Source: CAVVNP01 sp963800235
GTDB taxonomy: Bacteria; Actinomycetota; Acidimicrobiia; Acidimicrobiales; Iamiaceae
Direction of reading: 5' to 3'
NCBI GenBank assembly: GCA_963800235.1
Contig: CAWDAD010000003.1
Span: 558,001-622,000, forward strand
DNA: 64,000 bases
Shown here in pieces: positions 17,138 to 26,224 of the stretch. The notes beneath the pieces were generated by a model that searched no databases, was not told the DNA's origin, and was given only the letters and a program-made list of their open reading frames with translations. A program made the translations under genes and the position numbers. How positions within the stretch are numbered: the first letter of the stretch is position 1; each line of letters opens with the position of its first letter.

Positions 17138-19522
17138 TCAGGCCGAGCGGTCGAGCGAGAGCGTGCGCTCGTCCTCCTGGGCGAAGTGCAGGCAGAGCAC
17201 CGCGTGCAGCCCGTAGGCCAGGCGGCGCGCCTCGAGCAGCAGGTCGTGGTCGGGGTGGTCCGGGTCGAGCTGGTCGACCAGCAGCCCGAGGCGGCGGACC
17301 AGGTGGCGGATCTCCAGGTGGCCGCGGCTCATGGGGGCGGTCGGGTCGTCACCGCCGATGGCCCGGGCGTACACCGGGTACAGCTCGGCCTCGTCGGCCT
17401 CCTCGTGGGGCAGGACCTCCTCGACCAGGAAGCGGTGGGCGTCGCGGACCGCCTGCACCGCCCGGTCGTCGGGGGCCTCGCCCACCAGGTCGGCGGCGGT
17501 CCGCACCTGCTCCAGCCTCGGTCGCAGCTGCTCGTGGGCCCGCTCGAACTCCCGCAGCACCTCGGCGTCATCCTCGCTCAGGCGACGCCGGCCCTCCCCG
17601 CCGCCGGCGACCCGAAGGGCGTTGACGATGACGACGGCGTCGATGCCCTCCTGCAGCAGCGCCCCCCAGGTCGGCGGCAGCCAGCCCAGGGCGGCGACGG
17701 CCATGGCCACGCCCGACATGGCCAGACCGGCGACGACGCTCTGCAGGGCGATCCCCCGGGCGCGCCGGGCGACCCGCACCCCGTCGACCAGCCGATCGAG
17801 ACGCGGGGTGAGCAGCACCACGTCGGCCACCTCGGCCGCGGCGCCCACCCCGTTGGCGCCCACCGCCACACCGACGTCCGCGATGGCGAGCGCCGGCGCG
17901 TCGTTGATCCCGTCACCCACCATCACGCACGGACCGGTCTCCTGCTCGGCCCGGACCACCTCGGCCTTCTCGGCCGGGCTCCGCTCGGCGAACACCTCGT
18001 CGGCGCCGATGACCGCCCCCACCGTCCCGGCCACGTCCGCCCGGTCCCCGGAGAGCATCACGACGCGGCGGATGCCCTCCCCGTGCAGCCCGCGGATGGC
18101 GCTGGCGGCGTCGCCCCGGATGGCGTCGTCGAGCCGGATCAACCCCGTCGCCCGGCCGTCCACCTCGACCTCGACGAGCAGGGCGCCGTCGAGCTCGGCG
18201 CGACGCCGCGTCGCCCACGACCAGCTCCCCGGGGCGTCCCGGGCCGCCTCCTGGCTCGCAGCCTGGTCCGCGGCGTCCGGCGGGGCGTCCCTGCTGGCGA
18301 TCCCCGAGCCGATGCGCACCTGGTGGCCGTCGACCCGGCCGCTCGTCCCCCGGCCCGCCTCCTCGACGAAGCCCTCGGGCAGCTCGAGCGGCAGGTCCCG
18401 GCGACCGGCGGCGCGGACCAGCGAGGCCGCCACCACGTGGGCCGACGGCAGGGACACCGACGCCGCCAGCCGCAGCACCTCGTCCTCCCCTCCGGGGCGC
18501 GCGGCGCGCACCTCGGCGACGGTGGGACGGCCCGCGGTGAGCGTGCCGGTCTTGTCGAAGAGCAGCACGTGGCTGAGGGCCAGCCGCTCGAGGGCGGCGC
18601 CGTCCTTCACCAGCACGCCGAGCCCGGCCGCCCGGGAGAGCCCCGACACGATGGCGACGGGCGCCGCGAGGATCAGCGGGCACGGGGTGGCGACCACCAG
18701 GACGGCCACCCCGCGGACCAGGCTGCCCGACAGGAGGGCGGCCAGGGCCGAACCGGCCACCGCGACCGCCAGGAACACGAGGGCGTACCGGTCCGCCACC
18801 CGCACGAAGGGCGCGTCCGAGGCCTCGGCGTCGGCGACCAGGGCGACGATCCCGGCGTAGGTGCTGTCGGCGACCGTGGCGGTGGCCTGCAGGGCGAAGG
18901 CGTCACCGGCGTTGGACGCCCCGCTGCGGACGAGGTCGCCCTCCGGGTGCTCGACCAGCACCGACTCACCGGTGATGGCCGACTCGTCGAGCACCGCCGG
19001 TTCGTCGCCGACGAGCCCGTCCACCGGCACCACCTCGCCGGACCGGACGAGCAGCCGGTCGCCCGGCGCGACCAGCTCGGGCTCGACGTCCTCGATCCCG
19101 CCGGCCACCAGCCGGTGCAGGGTTCGGGGTGCCCGCTCCACCAGGGCGGCCACCGCCGAGCGGGCCCGCCGAGCCGCCCACGCCTCCAGCACGCGACCGC
19201 TGGCGAGCATGAGCGCGATCAGGTTGCCGGCCAGCGGCTGACCGACCAGCAGGGTGCCGGCCAGCGCCAGCACCGCCACCACGTCGACCCCCACCCGCCC
19301 CTGCCGGGCGGTCTGCACCACCCACCACACCGAGGCGACCAGGCCGGCCCCCGCGGCGACCGCCCAGGTCGCGCCCGCCGCGTCGGGTCGGCCGCTCAGG
19401 TGGAGCAGCCCACCGACCACCAGCGCCAGCCCGGCGACGCCGAGCAGCGCCGCCTCGCCGCCGGCCCCGCCGGCCCGGATCCTCCGGGCGAGGCCCCGTG
19501 CGCCCTGGGGGAGATCCATCAC
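17138..19522 (-). CDS. P1B-type metal ATPase with C-terminal hemerythrin-like domain
   Basis: This 794-residue membrane pump has about six to eight helices. It has the actuator TGES (184-187), the metal-site motif TPCPL (279-283), the phosphorylation motif DKTGTLT (D323), an AH in place of the usual HP (A360-H361) and GDGINDAP (536-543). A helix pair follows, then a C-terminal domain (about 650-794). The His/Glu pattern there (H663, H706, H735, H740, H773, H779, E783) fits a hemerythrin-like four-helix bundle that binds a diiron centre and may sense O2 or iron. TPC and a Hr tail are known in the P1B-5 subgroup (Nia-like); transported metal is inferred to be Fe/Ni. There is no N-terminal metal-binding domain. 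It follows the CoA-binding gene by 58 nt. Confidence 0.9.
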   Translation of the reverse strand: MMDLPQGARGLARRIRAGGAGGEAALLGVAGLALVVGGLLHLSGRPDAAGATWAVAAGAGLVASVWWVVQTARQGRVGVDVVAVLALAGTLLVGQPLAGNLIALMLASGRVLEAWAARRARSAVAALVERAPRTLHRLVAGGIEDVEPELVAPGDRLLVRSGEVVPVDGLVGDEPAVLDESAITGESVLVEHPEGDLVRSGASNAGDAFALQATATVADSTYAGIVALVADAEASDAPFVRVADRYALVFLAVAVAGSALAALLSGSLVRGVAVLVVATPCPLILAAPVAIVSGLSRAAGLGVLVKDGAALERLALSHVLLFDKTGTLTAGRPTVAEVRAARPGGEDEVLRLAASVSLPSAHVVAASLVRAAGRRDLPLELPEGFVEEAGRGTSGRVDGHQVRIGSGIASRDAPPDAADQAASQEAARDAPGSWSWATRRRAELDGALLVEVEVDGRATGLIRLDDAIRGDAASAIRGLHGEGIRRVVMLSGDRADVAGTVGAVIGADEVFAERSPAEKAEVVRAEQETGPCVMVGDGINDAPALAIADVGVAVGANGVGAAAEVADVVLLTPRLDRLVDGVRVARRARGIALQSVVAGLAMSGVAMAVAALGWLPPTWGALLQEGIDAVVIVNALRVAGGGEGRRRLSEDDAEVLREFERAHEQLRPRLEQVRTAADLVGEAPDDRAVQAVRDAHRFLVEEVLPHEEADEAELYPVYARAIGGDDPTAPMSRGHLEIRHLVRRLGLLVDQLDPDHPDHDLLLEARRLAYGLHAVLCLHFAQEDERTLSLDRSA

Positions 19523-19561
19523 CGGTTCCGGGGGGGGTCGGCCGACGGATCCGCGGGCGGC

Positions 19562-19595
19562 CTCTACCGGCTCGCCGGCTCTACCGGCTCGCCGG
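19562..19595. repeat. 17-bp tandem duplication over a stop codon
   Basis: Two perfect copies of ctctaccggctcgccgg lie at the end of the CoA-binding gene; its TAG stop (19581-19583 on the minus strand) falls in the second copy. The duplication adds or removes only terminal residues and spacer. Confidence 0.8.
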
Positions 19596-20081
19596 CTCGA
19601 CCGGGGCGAGGGAGTGCGTGAGGTGCACCCGCGCCGATCGGTGGAGGCGGTGGAACCTCGACACCGGGCCGAGGAACATCAGGGGGCACGCCCCGGGGAC
19701 GACCTCGACGCCCGCCTCCCGGCAGCGCTCGACAGCCTCGTCGGAGACCGCGCCGGGTCCGCCGAGACCCTGGAACAACCAGATGCGGGGGATGCCGAGG
19801 GCGAGGCACTCCTCGACGACCTGGGTCGCGCGCTCGCGGTGCACGACGACCATCACCCCGTCGAGGGAGACGGGGACCGAGGCCACGTCCGGGTGGCACC
19901 GGCAGCCGTCGATCTCCTGGGCGTTCGGGTTGACCGGGACGGCGTCGATCCCGTGGGCGCGCAGCTCGGCGAACACGGTGTGCCCGAAGTTGCGAGGGTC
20001 GGGCGATGCCCCGACCACGGCGATGCGGCCGCACTCCAGGAAGCGCAGCGCGGCGGACTCGTCGACCACGGGACGGGACAT
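19581..20081 (-). CDS. CoA-binding (Rossmann) domain protein
   Basis: This 166-residue protein contains a CoA_binding_2-type Rossmann fold: IAVVGASPDPRNFGHTVFAEL at residues 20-40 and VPVNPNAQEIDG. The later GIPRIWLFQGLG and GACPLMFLGP complete the domain. Such proteins bind CoA or NAD and are common in stress islands; the function is not established. The ATG has no clear Shine-Dalgarno. A DosR-like box 36 bp upstream and a cAGGAT 6 nt before the ATG make a leaderless transcript likely, continuing into the P1B ATPase. Confidence 0.85.
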   Translation of the reverse strand: MSRPVVDESAALRFLECGRIAVVGASPDPRNFGHTVFAELRAHGIDAVPVNPNAQEIDGCRCHPDVASVPVSLDGVMVVVHRERATQVVEECLALGIPRIWLFQGLGGPGAVSDEAVERCREAGVEVVPGACPLMFLGPVSRFHRLHRSARVHLTHSLAPVEPASR

Positions 20082-20087
20082 GGCCCG

Positions 20088-20131
20088 ATCCTGCGCCCCC
20101 GCCCCGGTGCCCGGGAAGGGCCGATGGTCAC
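20088..20131 (-). promoter_or_regulatory. DosR-like box and -10
   Basis: In gene direction the box reads GTGACCATCGGCCC (20118-20131) and cAGGAT (20088-20093) has its A 26 bp on. The ATG at 20081 is 6 nt after the hexamer. I found this box by applying the spacing rule after seeing the others, so it serves as a small test of it. Confidence 0.6.
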
Positions 20132-20157
20132 AGCGCCGGCCGGGCGGGGCGCCGAGG

Positions 20158-20985
20158 TCAGACCGGGGGGACGACGACGATCACCAGGTCCGTGGCCCGG
20201 TGCACCAGCTGCATGGTCACGCCCCCGATGCGGGGGTGCAGCGGCTGGTGGCCCATCCGGGTCCCGATCACGATCACCGACGCGTCGAGGTCGTGGGCGA
20301 CCTCGGCCAGGGCGGGGGCCACGTGCTCGCTGGTCCGCTGCTCCACGTCGGCCTTCACCCCCCACTCGGCGAGGGCGGCGGTCCACGGGCCCCGCAGCAT
20401 GACCGCGGGGTTGCGGGGATCGGTCTCGGGGAAGGCGTCGGGCTCGAGCATCGAGACGTGGACGGCGGTCACCGGGACCCGCAGCTCGGCGGCGACCGGC
20501 GCCAGCCAGGCGGTGGCCGCCTCCGCCCCCTGGGAGGCGTCGGACCCGAGCACGATCCGGACCGGGAGCCGCGGGTCGGCCTCGCCCGGGACGACGGCGA
20601 GGGGGCGATCGGTGTGGTGGGCCAGGTGGTCGGCGACGCTGCCGAGCATCAGCCCGGCGAAGCCGCCTCGACCGCGCGAGCCGACGACGACCAGGTCGAT
20701 GTCGTGGTCCTCGGCGTGCTCGCGGAGGGCGTCGGCCGCGGGGCCGACCAGGACGACGGTCTCGAACGGCACGCCGGCGGCGGCCAGCGGGTCGGCCCAC
20801 CGACCCGCCACCGCCTCGGCGACGCCCTCGGGCGAGTCGACCAGGTGCCCGTCGAGGTCGAAGGGCTCGAGCTCGAAGGCCGAGGCCAGCACCACCTCGG
20901 CCCCGAGGCCGACCGCCAGGTGAGCGGCCCAGCGCACGGCGACGGTGGCGCCGGGTGAACCATCGGTTCCGACGAGGATGCGCAC
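20158..20985 (-). CDS. Tandem universal stress protein
   Basis: This 275-residue protein has two Usp domains. Domain 1 has GSRGRGGFAGLMLGS, an intact ATP-binding signature. In domain 2 the equivalent is GTRMGHQPLHPRIGG followed by VTMQLVH, which lacks the Ser/Thr. This C-terminal variant recurs in the USPs at 12708, 47331 and 48350. It is transcribed divergently from another tandem USP, with one DosR-like box per gene between them. GTG start with an AGGAGA Shine-Dalgarno. Confidence 0.92.
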   Translation of the reverse strand: MRILVGTDGSPGATVAVRWAAHLAVGLGAEVVLASAFELEPFDLDGHLVDSPEGVAEAVAGRWADPLAAAGVPFETVVLVGPAADALREHAEDHDIDLVVVGSRGRGGFAGLMLGSVADHLAHHTDRPLAVVPGEADPRLPVRIVLGSDASQGAEAATAWLAPVAAELRVPVTAVHVSMLEPDAFPETDPRNPAVMLRGPWTAALAEWGVKADVEQRTSEHVAPALAEVAHDLDASVIVIGTRMGHQPLHPRIGGVTMQLVHRATDLVIVVVPPV

Positions 20986-21019
20986 GAGCTCTCCTGATCA
21001 CGATCTCGGTGTGCCCGTG

Positions 21020-21062
21020 AGCATCGGGAGCCCCCGCGCCACCCGGAAGGGTCGGAAGACCC
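21020..21062 (-). promoter_or_regulatory. DosR-like box and -10 (left USP of divergent pair)
   Basis: In gene direction the box is GGGTCTTCCGACCC (21049-21062) and the -10 gATGCT (21020-21025) has its A 25 bp on. This gives a short leader with a Shine-Dalgarno before the GTG at 20985. Confidence 0.55.
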
Positions 21063-21088
21063 AACCGGTTCTTCGGCGGCGGGCGGGG

Positions 21089-21132
21089 AGGACGTTGGAC
21101 CCTGGCGCCGGACGCCGGGCGCGCCCGACGGT
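21089..21132 (+). promoter_or_regulatory. DosR-like box and -10 (right USP of divergent pair)
   Basis: AGGACGTTGGACCC (21089-21102), gACGGT (21127-21132) with its A 26 bp on, then 6 nt to the ATG at 21139. Leaderless. Confidence 0.65.
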
Positions 21133-21138
21133 GGCCCC

Positions 21139-22095
21139 ATGAGCATCGCTCCCACGCCCGAGGCCCGACCCGTCGTGGTCGGGGTGGACGGGTCGGCGGC
21201 CTCGATGGTCGCCGCCCGCTGGGCCGCCCAGGAGGCGGCGGCCCGCGACGCCCCGCTCCGGGTCGTGCACGTCTGGAGCCCGCCCGTCGCCGTCTGGCCG
21301 AGCCCCATCGGCGTGACCATCGATCCCGAGAGCGTCCGCGCCGGGGCGCTCGAGGTGGCCGAGCAGGCCGCCACCGAGGCCCGACGCGCCGCCGGACGGG
21401 CGGGCGGGCGCGTCGAGGCCCTGGCCGTGCAGGGCACGACGGTGCCGACCCTGCTCGAGGTGGCCCGCGACGGCGACCTGCTGGTCGTCGGCGGTCGGGG
21501 GCGGGGCGGCTTCGGCAGCCTCCTCCTCGGGTCGGTGGCGTCGAGCTGCGCCCACCACGCCACCGTGCCGGTCGCCGCCGTGCGAGCCCCGGCACCACCC
21601 GGCAGCGGCGAGGTGGTCGTCGGCGTCGACGACTCGGAGAACGCCCGCACCGCCCTGCGGTGGGCGATGGCCGAGGCCGAGCGGACGGACCGGCAGCTCG
21701 TCGTGGTCCACGGCTGGGAGACGCCGGTGGCGGTGCCGCCGGGCGGGATGGCCTACGGCCCGCTCGCCGACGAGGACTTCCAGCGCATCGGCGGGGCGGT
21801 CATCGACGCGGTCGTCGCCGACGCCTCCGCCGGGCGGCCCGAGGTGCCGCGCGTCCGACGCCTCGCCGTCCCCGCCACCGCCCCCGAGGCCCTGATCGCG
21901 GCTGCCGAGGGCGCCGCCATGCTGGTCGTCGGCAGCCGGGGCCGGGGCGGGTTCGCCGGGCTGCTGCTGGGATCGGTCAGCCAGCAGTGCCTGCACCACG
22001 CCCCCTGCCCGGTGGTGGTCGTCCCGCCGCCGGACCGGGCCCGCACCGACGCGCCGGGCCTCGCGGGGGCGACGGACGTGCCGACCCGCTCCTGA
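21139..22095 (+). CDS. Tandem universal stress protein
   Basis: This 318-residue protein has two complete Usp domains. Unlike the other tandem USPs here, both domains keep the ATP signature: GGRGRGGFGSLLLGS and GSRGRGGFAGLLLGS. Each domain starts with the VVVGVDGS/D-type strand. Its start is 6 nt after a -10-like gACGGT and 36 bp after a DosR-like box, so it is probably leaderless and strongly stress-induced. PEP synthase follows on the same strand with its own box. Confidence 0.92.
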   Translation: MSIAPTPEARPVVVGVDGSAASMVAARWAAQEAAARDAPLRVVHVWSPPVAVWPSPIGVTIDPESVRAGALEVAEQAATEARRAAGRAGGRVEALAVQGTTVPTLLEVARDGDLLVVGGRGRGGFGSLLLGSVASSCAHHATVPVAAVRAPAPPGSGEVVVGVDDSENARTALRWAMAEAERTDRQLVVVHGWETPVAVPPGGMAYGPLADEDFQRIGGAVIDAVVADASAGRPEVPRVRRLAVPATAPEALIAAAEGAAMLVVGSRGRGGFAGLLLGSVSQQCLHHAPCPVVVVPPPDRARTDAPGLAGATDVPTRS

Positions 22096-22108
22096 CCGCC
22101 GCCCGGCG

Positions 22109-22152
22109 GTGACCTTGGACCCTTCCGATCGGGGCGCCGGCGGCGCCACGGT
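22109..22152 (+). promoter_or_regulatory. DosR-like box and -10 for PEP synthase
   Basis: GTGACCTTGGACCC (22109-22122; 12 of 14 match the perfect palindrome), cACGGT (22147-22152) with its A 26 bp on, then 5 nt to ATG 22158. It lies between two genes on the same strand, so PEP synthase has its own promoter. Confidence 0.65.
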
Positions 22153-22157
22153 GGGTC

Positions 22158-24477
22158 ATGGCCTCCGAGCTGACCCACCCCGCCCCCGCCGACGTGCCGT
22201 CCTCCACCGGTGCCGTGCGCTGGTTCGAGGACCTCGGCTCGGCCGACGCGCCGGCGGTGGGGGGCAAGGCCGCCAACCTCGGCGTGCTGGCGCGGGGCGG
22301 GTTCCCGGTGCCACCCGGCTTCGCCCTCCCCGCCTCCACCTACCTCGACGCGGTCGAGCAGGCCGGCATCCGCGACCGGTTGGCCGACGAGGGACCGGGC
22401 GACCCGGCCGCCGCCCGCGAGCTGATCACCCGGGCCGGCCTGCCCGACGAGCTGCGCGACGAGGTCGTCGAGGCGTACCACGCCCTCGGGCCACGCGTGG
22501 CGGTGGCCGTGCGCTCCTCGGCCCCCGCCGAGGACGCGGCGGACAACTCCTTCGCCGGCGTCCACGAGAGCATCATCGACGTGACCGGCGACGACGAGCT
22601 GATCGATGCCGTCGTGGCCTGCTGGACCTCGCTCTGGACCGATCGGGCCATCGCCTACCGCGCCGAGCGGGGCTACGAGGACGAGCCGACCCTGGCGGTG
22701 GTGGTGCAGGCCATGGTCGCCGCCGACCGCTCCGGCGTGATGTTCACCGCCGACCCCCGGACGGGGGACCGCCAGCGCCTGGTGGTCGAAGCCGCCTTCG
22801 GGCTCGGTGAGGTGCTGGTCGGCGGCCAGGTGGAGCCCGACGTCTACGTGCTCGACAAGACCACCCTCCGTCCGCTCTCGATCCACGGGGGCCACCAGGA
22901 GCGGGAGATCCTGGCCGGCCCCCACGGCGAGCGGGAGGTCGACATCGTCGCCGGCGACCAGGGCCGTCGGGTGCTCGACGACGACGAGCTGCGGGCCGTC
23001 GGCCAGATCGGCGTGCGCATCGAGGACCTCTACGGACGGCCCCAGGACATCGAGTTCTCGTTCCACGACGACCGCCTGTGGGTGCTGCAGTCGCGCCCCA
23101 TCACCACCCTGGGAGCGCCGTCCGACCAGGCCGGGGACGGGGACGGCGCGACGGGCTCCGACGCGGCGGCGTCGGGGACCGGCCGCCAGCGGGTGCTCGT
23201 CGAGGGCCTCGGCGCCGGACCGGGCGTCGCCACGGGCCGGGCCCGGGTGCTGACCAGCCCGGCCGACAGCGCGTCGCTGCAGGACGGCGAGGTCCTGGTC
23301 GCAGCCATGACCGACCCCGACTGGCTGCCGGCCCTGCGCCGCGCCGCTGCGGTCGTGACCGACGGCGGCGGGGTCACCTGCCACGCCGCCATCGTCGGCC
23401 GGGAGCTCGGTCGGCCGGTCGTGGTCGCCACCCGCACCGCCACCACCGTGCTGACCGACGGCCAGCTGGTCACCGTGGACGGCAGCCACGGGTTGGTGCT
23501 GGAGGGGGCGCCGCCCGCCGAACCCACGACAGCCGGCGCGGTCGCGGCCGCGCCGGCTGTCACCGCGGCGCCGGCGGCGGAGGTGACCGCCACGGAGATC
23601 TACGTGAACCTGGCGGTGCCCGACCAGGCCGAGCGGGTCGCCGCCCTTCCGGTGGACGGGGTCGGGCTGCTGCGGGCCGAGTTCCTGGTCGGCGAGGCGC
23701 TCGACGGGCGCCACCCGAACCTGGTCGTCCGGGAAGGCCGGCGACAGGAGTACGTCGAGGGGATGGCCGACGGCGTGCGCCGCATCGCCCGGGCCTTCGC
23801 CCCCCGGCCGGTCGTGTACCGGGCGCTCGACCTGCGCTCGAACGAGCTGCGGGCGCTGGAGGGCGGCGACGACGAGCCCGAGGAGCGCAACCCGATGATC
23901 GGGTACCGGGGGTGCTTCCGCTACGTCCGCGACCCGGACCTGTTCGCCCTCGACCTCGACGTGGTCGCGACCGTCCGCGAGACCGACCCGAACCTGCACC
24001 TGATGATCCCGTTCGTGCGGACCCGCTGGGAGCTGGCCGCCTGCCTCGACCTGCTCGACGGCCACCGGCTCGGCAGGGACCGGGGGTTGAAGCGCTGGAT
24101 CATGGCCGAGGTGCCCTCGGTCGCCTACTGGCTGCCGGCCTACGCCCGGCCTGGGCATCGACGGCGTGTCCATCGGCACCAACGACCTCACCCAGCTCGT
24201 CCTCGGCGTCGACCGGGACTCGGAGGTCTGCAGCGACCTGTTCGACCCGCTCGACCCCGCCGTCCTCGACGCGGTCGACCGGATCATCGAGCAGGCTCAG
24301 CACGCCGGGCTGACCACCTCGCTCTGCGGCCAGGCCGTGTCCGACCACGCCGAGCTGGCCACCCACCTGGTGGCCGCCGGCATCACCTCGGTCTCGGTGA
24401 ACCCCGACGTGGCGGTGGCCACCCGGCGGACGGTGGCCAAGGCCGAACGCCGGCTGCTGCTCGACCGGGCCCGCTGA
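22158..24477 (+). CDS. ppsA: Phosphoenolpyruvate synthase, broken by one extra base
   Basis: About 772 residues once corrected: ATP-binding N-domain (residues 1-330, with the GGKAANLG loop and the RSSAPAEDA stretch), the swivelling phosphohistidine domain (GGGVTCHAAIVGRELG, H409), and a C-terminal PEP/pyruvate barrel with SLCGQAVSDH. It converts pyruvate plus ATP to PEP, AMP and Pi for gluconeogenesis. The frame breaks at 24150-24151 (cggCCtgggc): dropping one C restores ...AYARLGIDGVSIGTNDLTQ. A homologous ppsA/ppdK gene lies in the Streptomyces OsdR (DosR-like) island. Whether the break is a sequence error or a real mutation is unknown. Confidence 0.88.
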
Positions 24478-24520
24478 TGGACGTTGGACCCTGGCCGACC
24501 GGCCGGGCGACGGCGAGGGT
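24478..24520 (+). promoter_or_regulatory. DosR-like box and -10
   Basis: TGGACGTTGGACCC (24478-24491), gAGGGT (24515-24520) with its A 25 bp on, then 6 nt to ATG 24527. The first base of the box is the base right after the TGA of the PEP synthase gene. Confidence 0.65.
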
Positions 24521-24526
24521 GGTCGC

Positions 24527-24871
24527 ATGATCGAGACCGACCCGCGAAGCCTCGAGGCCGCCGCCCTCGACGACGCCGCAGGACCCGGGCGCGCCGAACC
24601 GCCGGGACCGGACCTGCCGCTGCACCCCGGGGGCGACCTGGGCTGGCGGATCCGCCTCCGGCGCCGGGCCCTCGGGCTCACGCGCCAGCAGCTCGCCGCC
24701 CGGGCCGGGATCTCCGAGGAGTTCCTCGGCTTCCTCGAGGACCACCCGGCGGAGCCCCACGCCAACGCGGTGGTCGCCCTGGCCCGAGCCCTGCGCACCA
24801 CCCGGGAGGAGCTGCGGGGGGCTCCGACCGCCGGGTCGTCCGGGGGCGTCGACGCCCACCCCGACCGCTAG
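24527..24871 (+). CDS. XRE-type helix-turn-helix protein
   Basis: This 114-residue protein has an HTH between residues about 40 and 98 (LGWRIRLRRRALGLTRQQLAARAGISEEFLGFLEDHP). In related actinobacterial proteins I recall, this HTH is fused to a pyridoxamine-oxidase-like domain; here the ORF stops after the HTH and an Ala/Gly tail. It could regulate the operon or be a degraded fusion. ATG 6 nt after a -10-like gAGGGT; probably leaderless. The glycosyltransferase begins 9 nt after its stop. Confidence 0.75.
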   Translation: MIETDPRSLEAAALDDAAGPGRAEPPGPDLPLHPGGDLGWRIRLRRRALGLTRQQLAARAGISEEFLGFLEDHPAEPHANAVVALARALRTTREELRGAPTAGSSGGVDAHPDR

Positions 24872-24880
24872 GCGATCCCG

Positions 24881-26224
24881 GTGCTGCACGAGGTCGACAT
24901 CGGCGAGCAGTCCATCGACGCCTACCGGCAGAGCGCGGGGGACGCCGCCGTCGAGCGGGTCCGCGAGCAGGCCCGGCGGGTCGAGGGCCTGCGGGTGCTG
25001 CACCTGAGCGCCACCCCCTACGGGGGAGGGGTGGCGGAGATCCTGCGCTCGCAGGTCCCGCTCCTGCGCGACCTGGGGCTGGCCGCCGACTGGCGGCTCA
25101 TCGCCGGTGACGAGCGCTTCTTCCACGCCACCAAGCGGCTCCACGACGGGCTGCAGGGCAGCGACGGCGAACTGCGCCTCGACCAGCGCGACGCCTACCT
25201 GAGCACGAGCCGGGAGAACGCGGAGCAGCTCGACCTCGACTACGACCTGATCGTCGTCCACGACCCGCAGCCGCTGGCCCTGGCCCGGATGGTGGACCAC
25301 TGCCGAGCCCGCTGGATCTGGCGCTGCCACATCGACACCTCCGAACCGGACCCCGAGACCTGGGCGTTCCTGCGCCCGTTCCTCGACCCCTTCGACGTCG
25401 CCGTGTTCACGCTGAGCTCGTTCGTGCCGCCCGACTTCCCGCTGCGGGTCGCCGTCATCCCGCCGGCCATCGACCCCGAGAGCCCGAAGAACCTGCCGCT
25501 CGACGACCACCTGGCCCGCCGAGTCCTGGACTGGATCGGGGTCGACCTCGACCGCCCGCTCGTCACCCAGGTCTCGCGCTTCGACCCGTGGAAGGACCCC
25601 TTCGGCGTGCTGGCCGCCTACCGCCTCGCCCGCCAGGAGGTGCCGGACCTGCAGCTCGCCCTCGTGGCCTCGATGGCGCTCGACGACCCCGACGCCTGGG
25701 AGGTGTACCGCCGCATCCAGAGCGAGGTCCACAGCGACCCGGGCGTCCACCTCTTCACCAACCTGACCGGCGTCGGCAACATCGAGGTCAACGCCTTCCA
25801 GGCGCTGTCGGCGGTGACCATCCAGAAGTCGCTGCGGGAGGGGTTCGGGCTCGTCGTCTCCGAGTCGCTCTGGAAGCACACGCCGGTGGTCGCCGGTCGG
25901 GCCGGAGGCATCCCGCTGCAGGTGCAGGACGGCGTCGCCGGCTACCTCGTCGACTCGGTCCCCGAGTGCGCCGACCGGCTGGTCGAGCTGCTGCGCGACG
26001 GCGAGCTGCGCCGCGAGATGGGCCTCCACGGCCACGAGGTGGTGCGGTCCCGCTTCCTGCTGCCCCGCCTGCTGGAGGACGAGCTCGAGCTGTACGCCTC
26101 GCTGGCCGGTACGCCCTCGCCGCCCTGCGACCCCCCGCCCGCTCCCGGTCCCGGCGACACCGGTCGCCACGACGAGCCCGGCGACACCGGTCGCCACGAC
26201 GAGGAGGTCCCGACCGATGCATGA
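24881..26224 (+). CDS. Trehalose-synthase-like (TreT) glycosyltransferase, family 4
   Basis: This 447-residue protein has a GT-B fold. The N-terminal domain shows VLHLSATPYGGGVAEIL (residues about 39-55) and IWRCHIDTS, and the C-terminal domain has EGFGLVVSESLWKHTPVVAG with the nucleotide-sugar-binding Glu pair, followed by GGIPLQVQDG. The pattern matches trehalose glycosyltransferring synthase, which makes trehalose from an NDP-glucose and glucose; substrate is inferred. The C-terminal tail carries two copies of PGDTGRHDE. It overlaps the next gene by 8 nt and lies in the HTH-GT-GalT operon. Confidence 0.82.
   Translation: MLHEVDIGEQSIDAYRQSAGDAAVERVREQARRVEGLRVLHLSATPYGGGVAEILRSQVPLLRDLGLAADWRLIAGDERFFHATKRLHDGLQGSDGELRLDQRDAYLSTSRENAEQLDLDYDLIVVHDPQPLALARMVDHCRARWIWRCHIDTSEPDPETWAFLRPFLDPFDVAVFTLSSFVPPDFPLRVAVIPPAIDPESPKNLPLDDHLARRVLDWIGVDLDRPLVTQVSRFDPWKDPFGVLAAYRLARQEVPDLQLALVASMALDDPDAWEVYRRIQSEVHSDPGVHLFTNLTGVGNIEVNAFQALSAVTIQKSLREGFGLVVSESLWKHTPVVAGRAGGIPLQVQDGVAGYLVDSVPECADRLVELLRDGELRREMGLHGHEVVRSRFLLPRLLEDELELYASLAGTPSPPCDPPPAPGPGDTGRHDEPGDTGRHDEEVPTDA
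26150..26203 (+). repeat. 27-bp tandem repeat in the glycosyltransferase tail
   Basis: Two copies of a 27-bp unit (26150-26176 and 26177-26203) encode PGDTGRHDE twice in frame at the C-terminus of the TreT-like enzyme. The repeat does not disturb the frame. The second copy sits close to the Shine-Dalgarno of the next gene. Confidence 0.85.
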
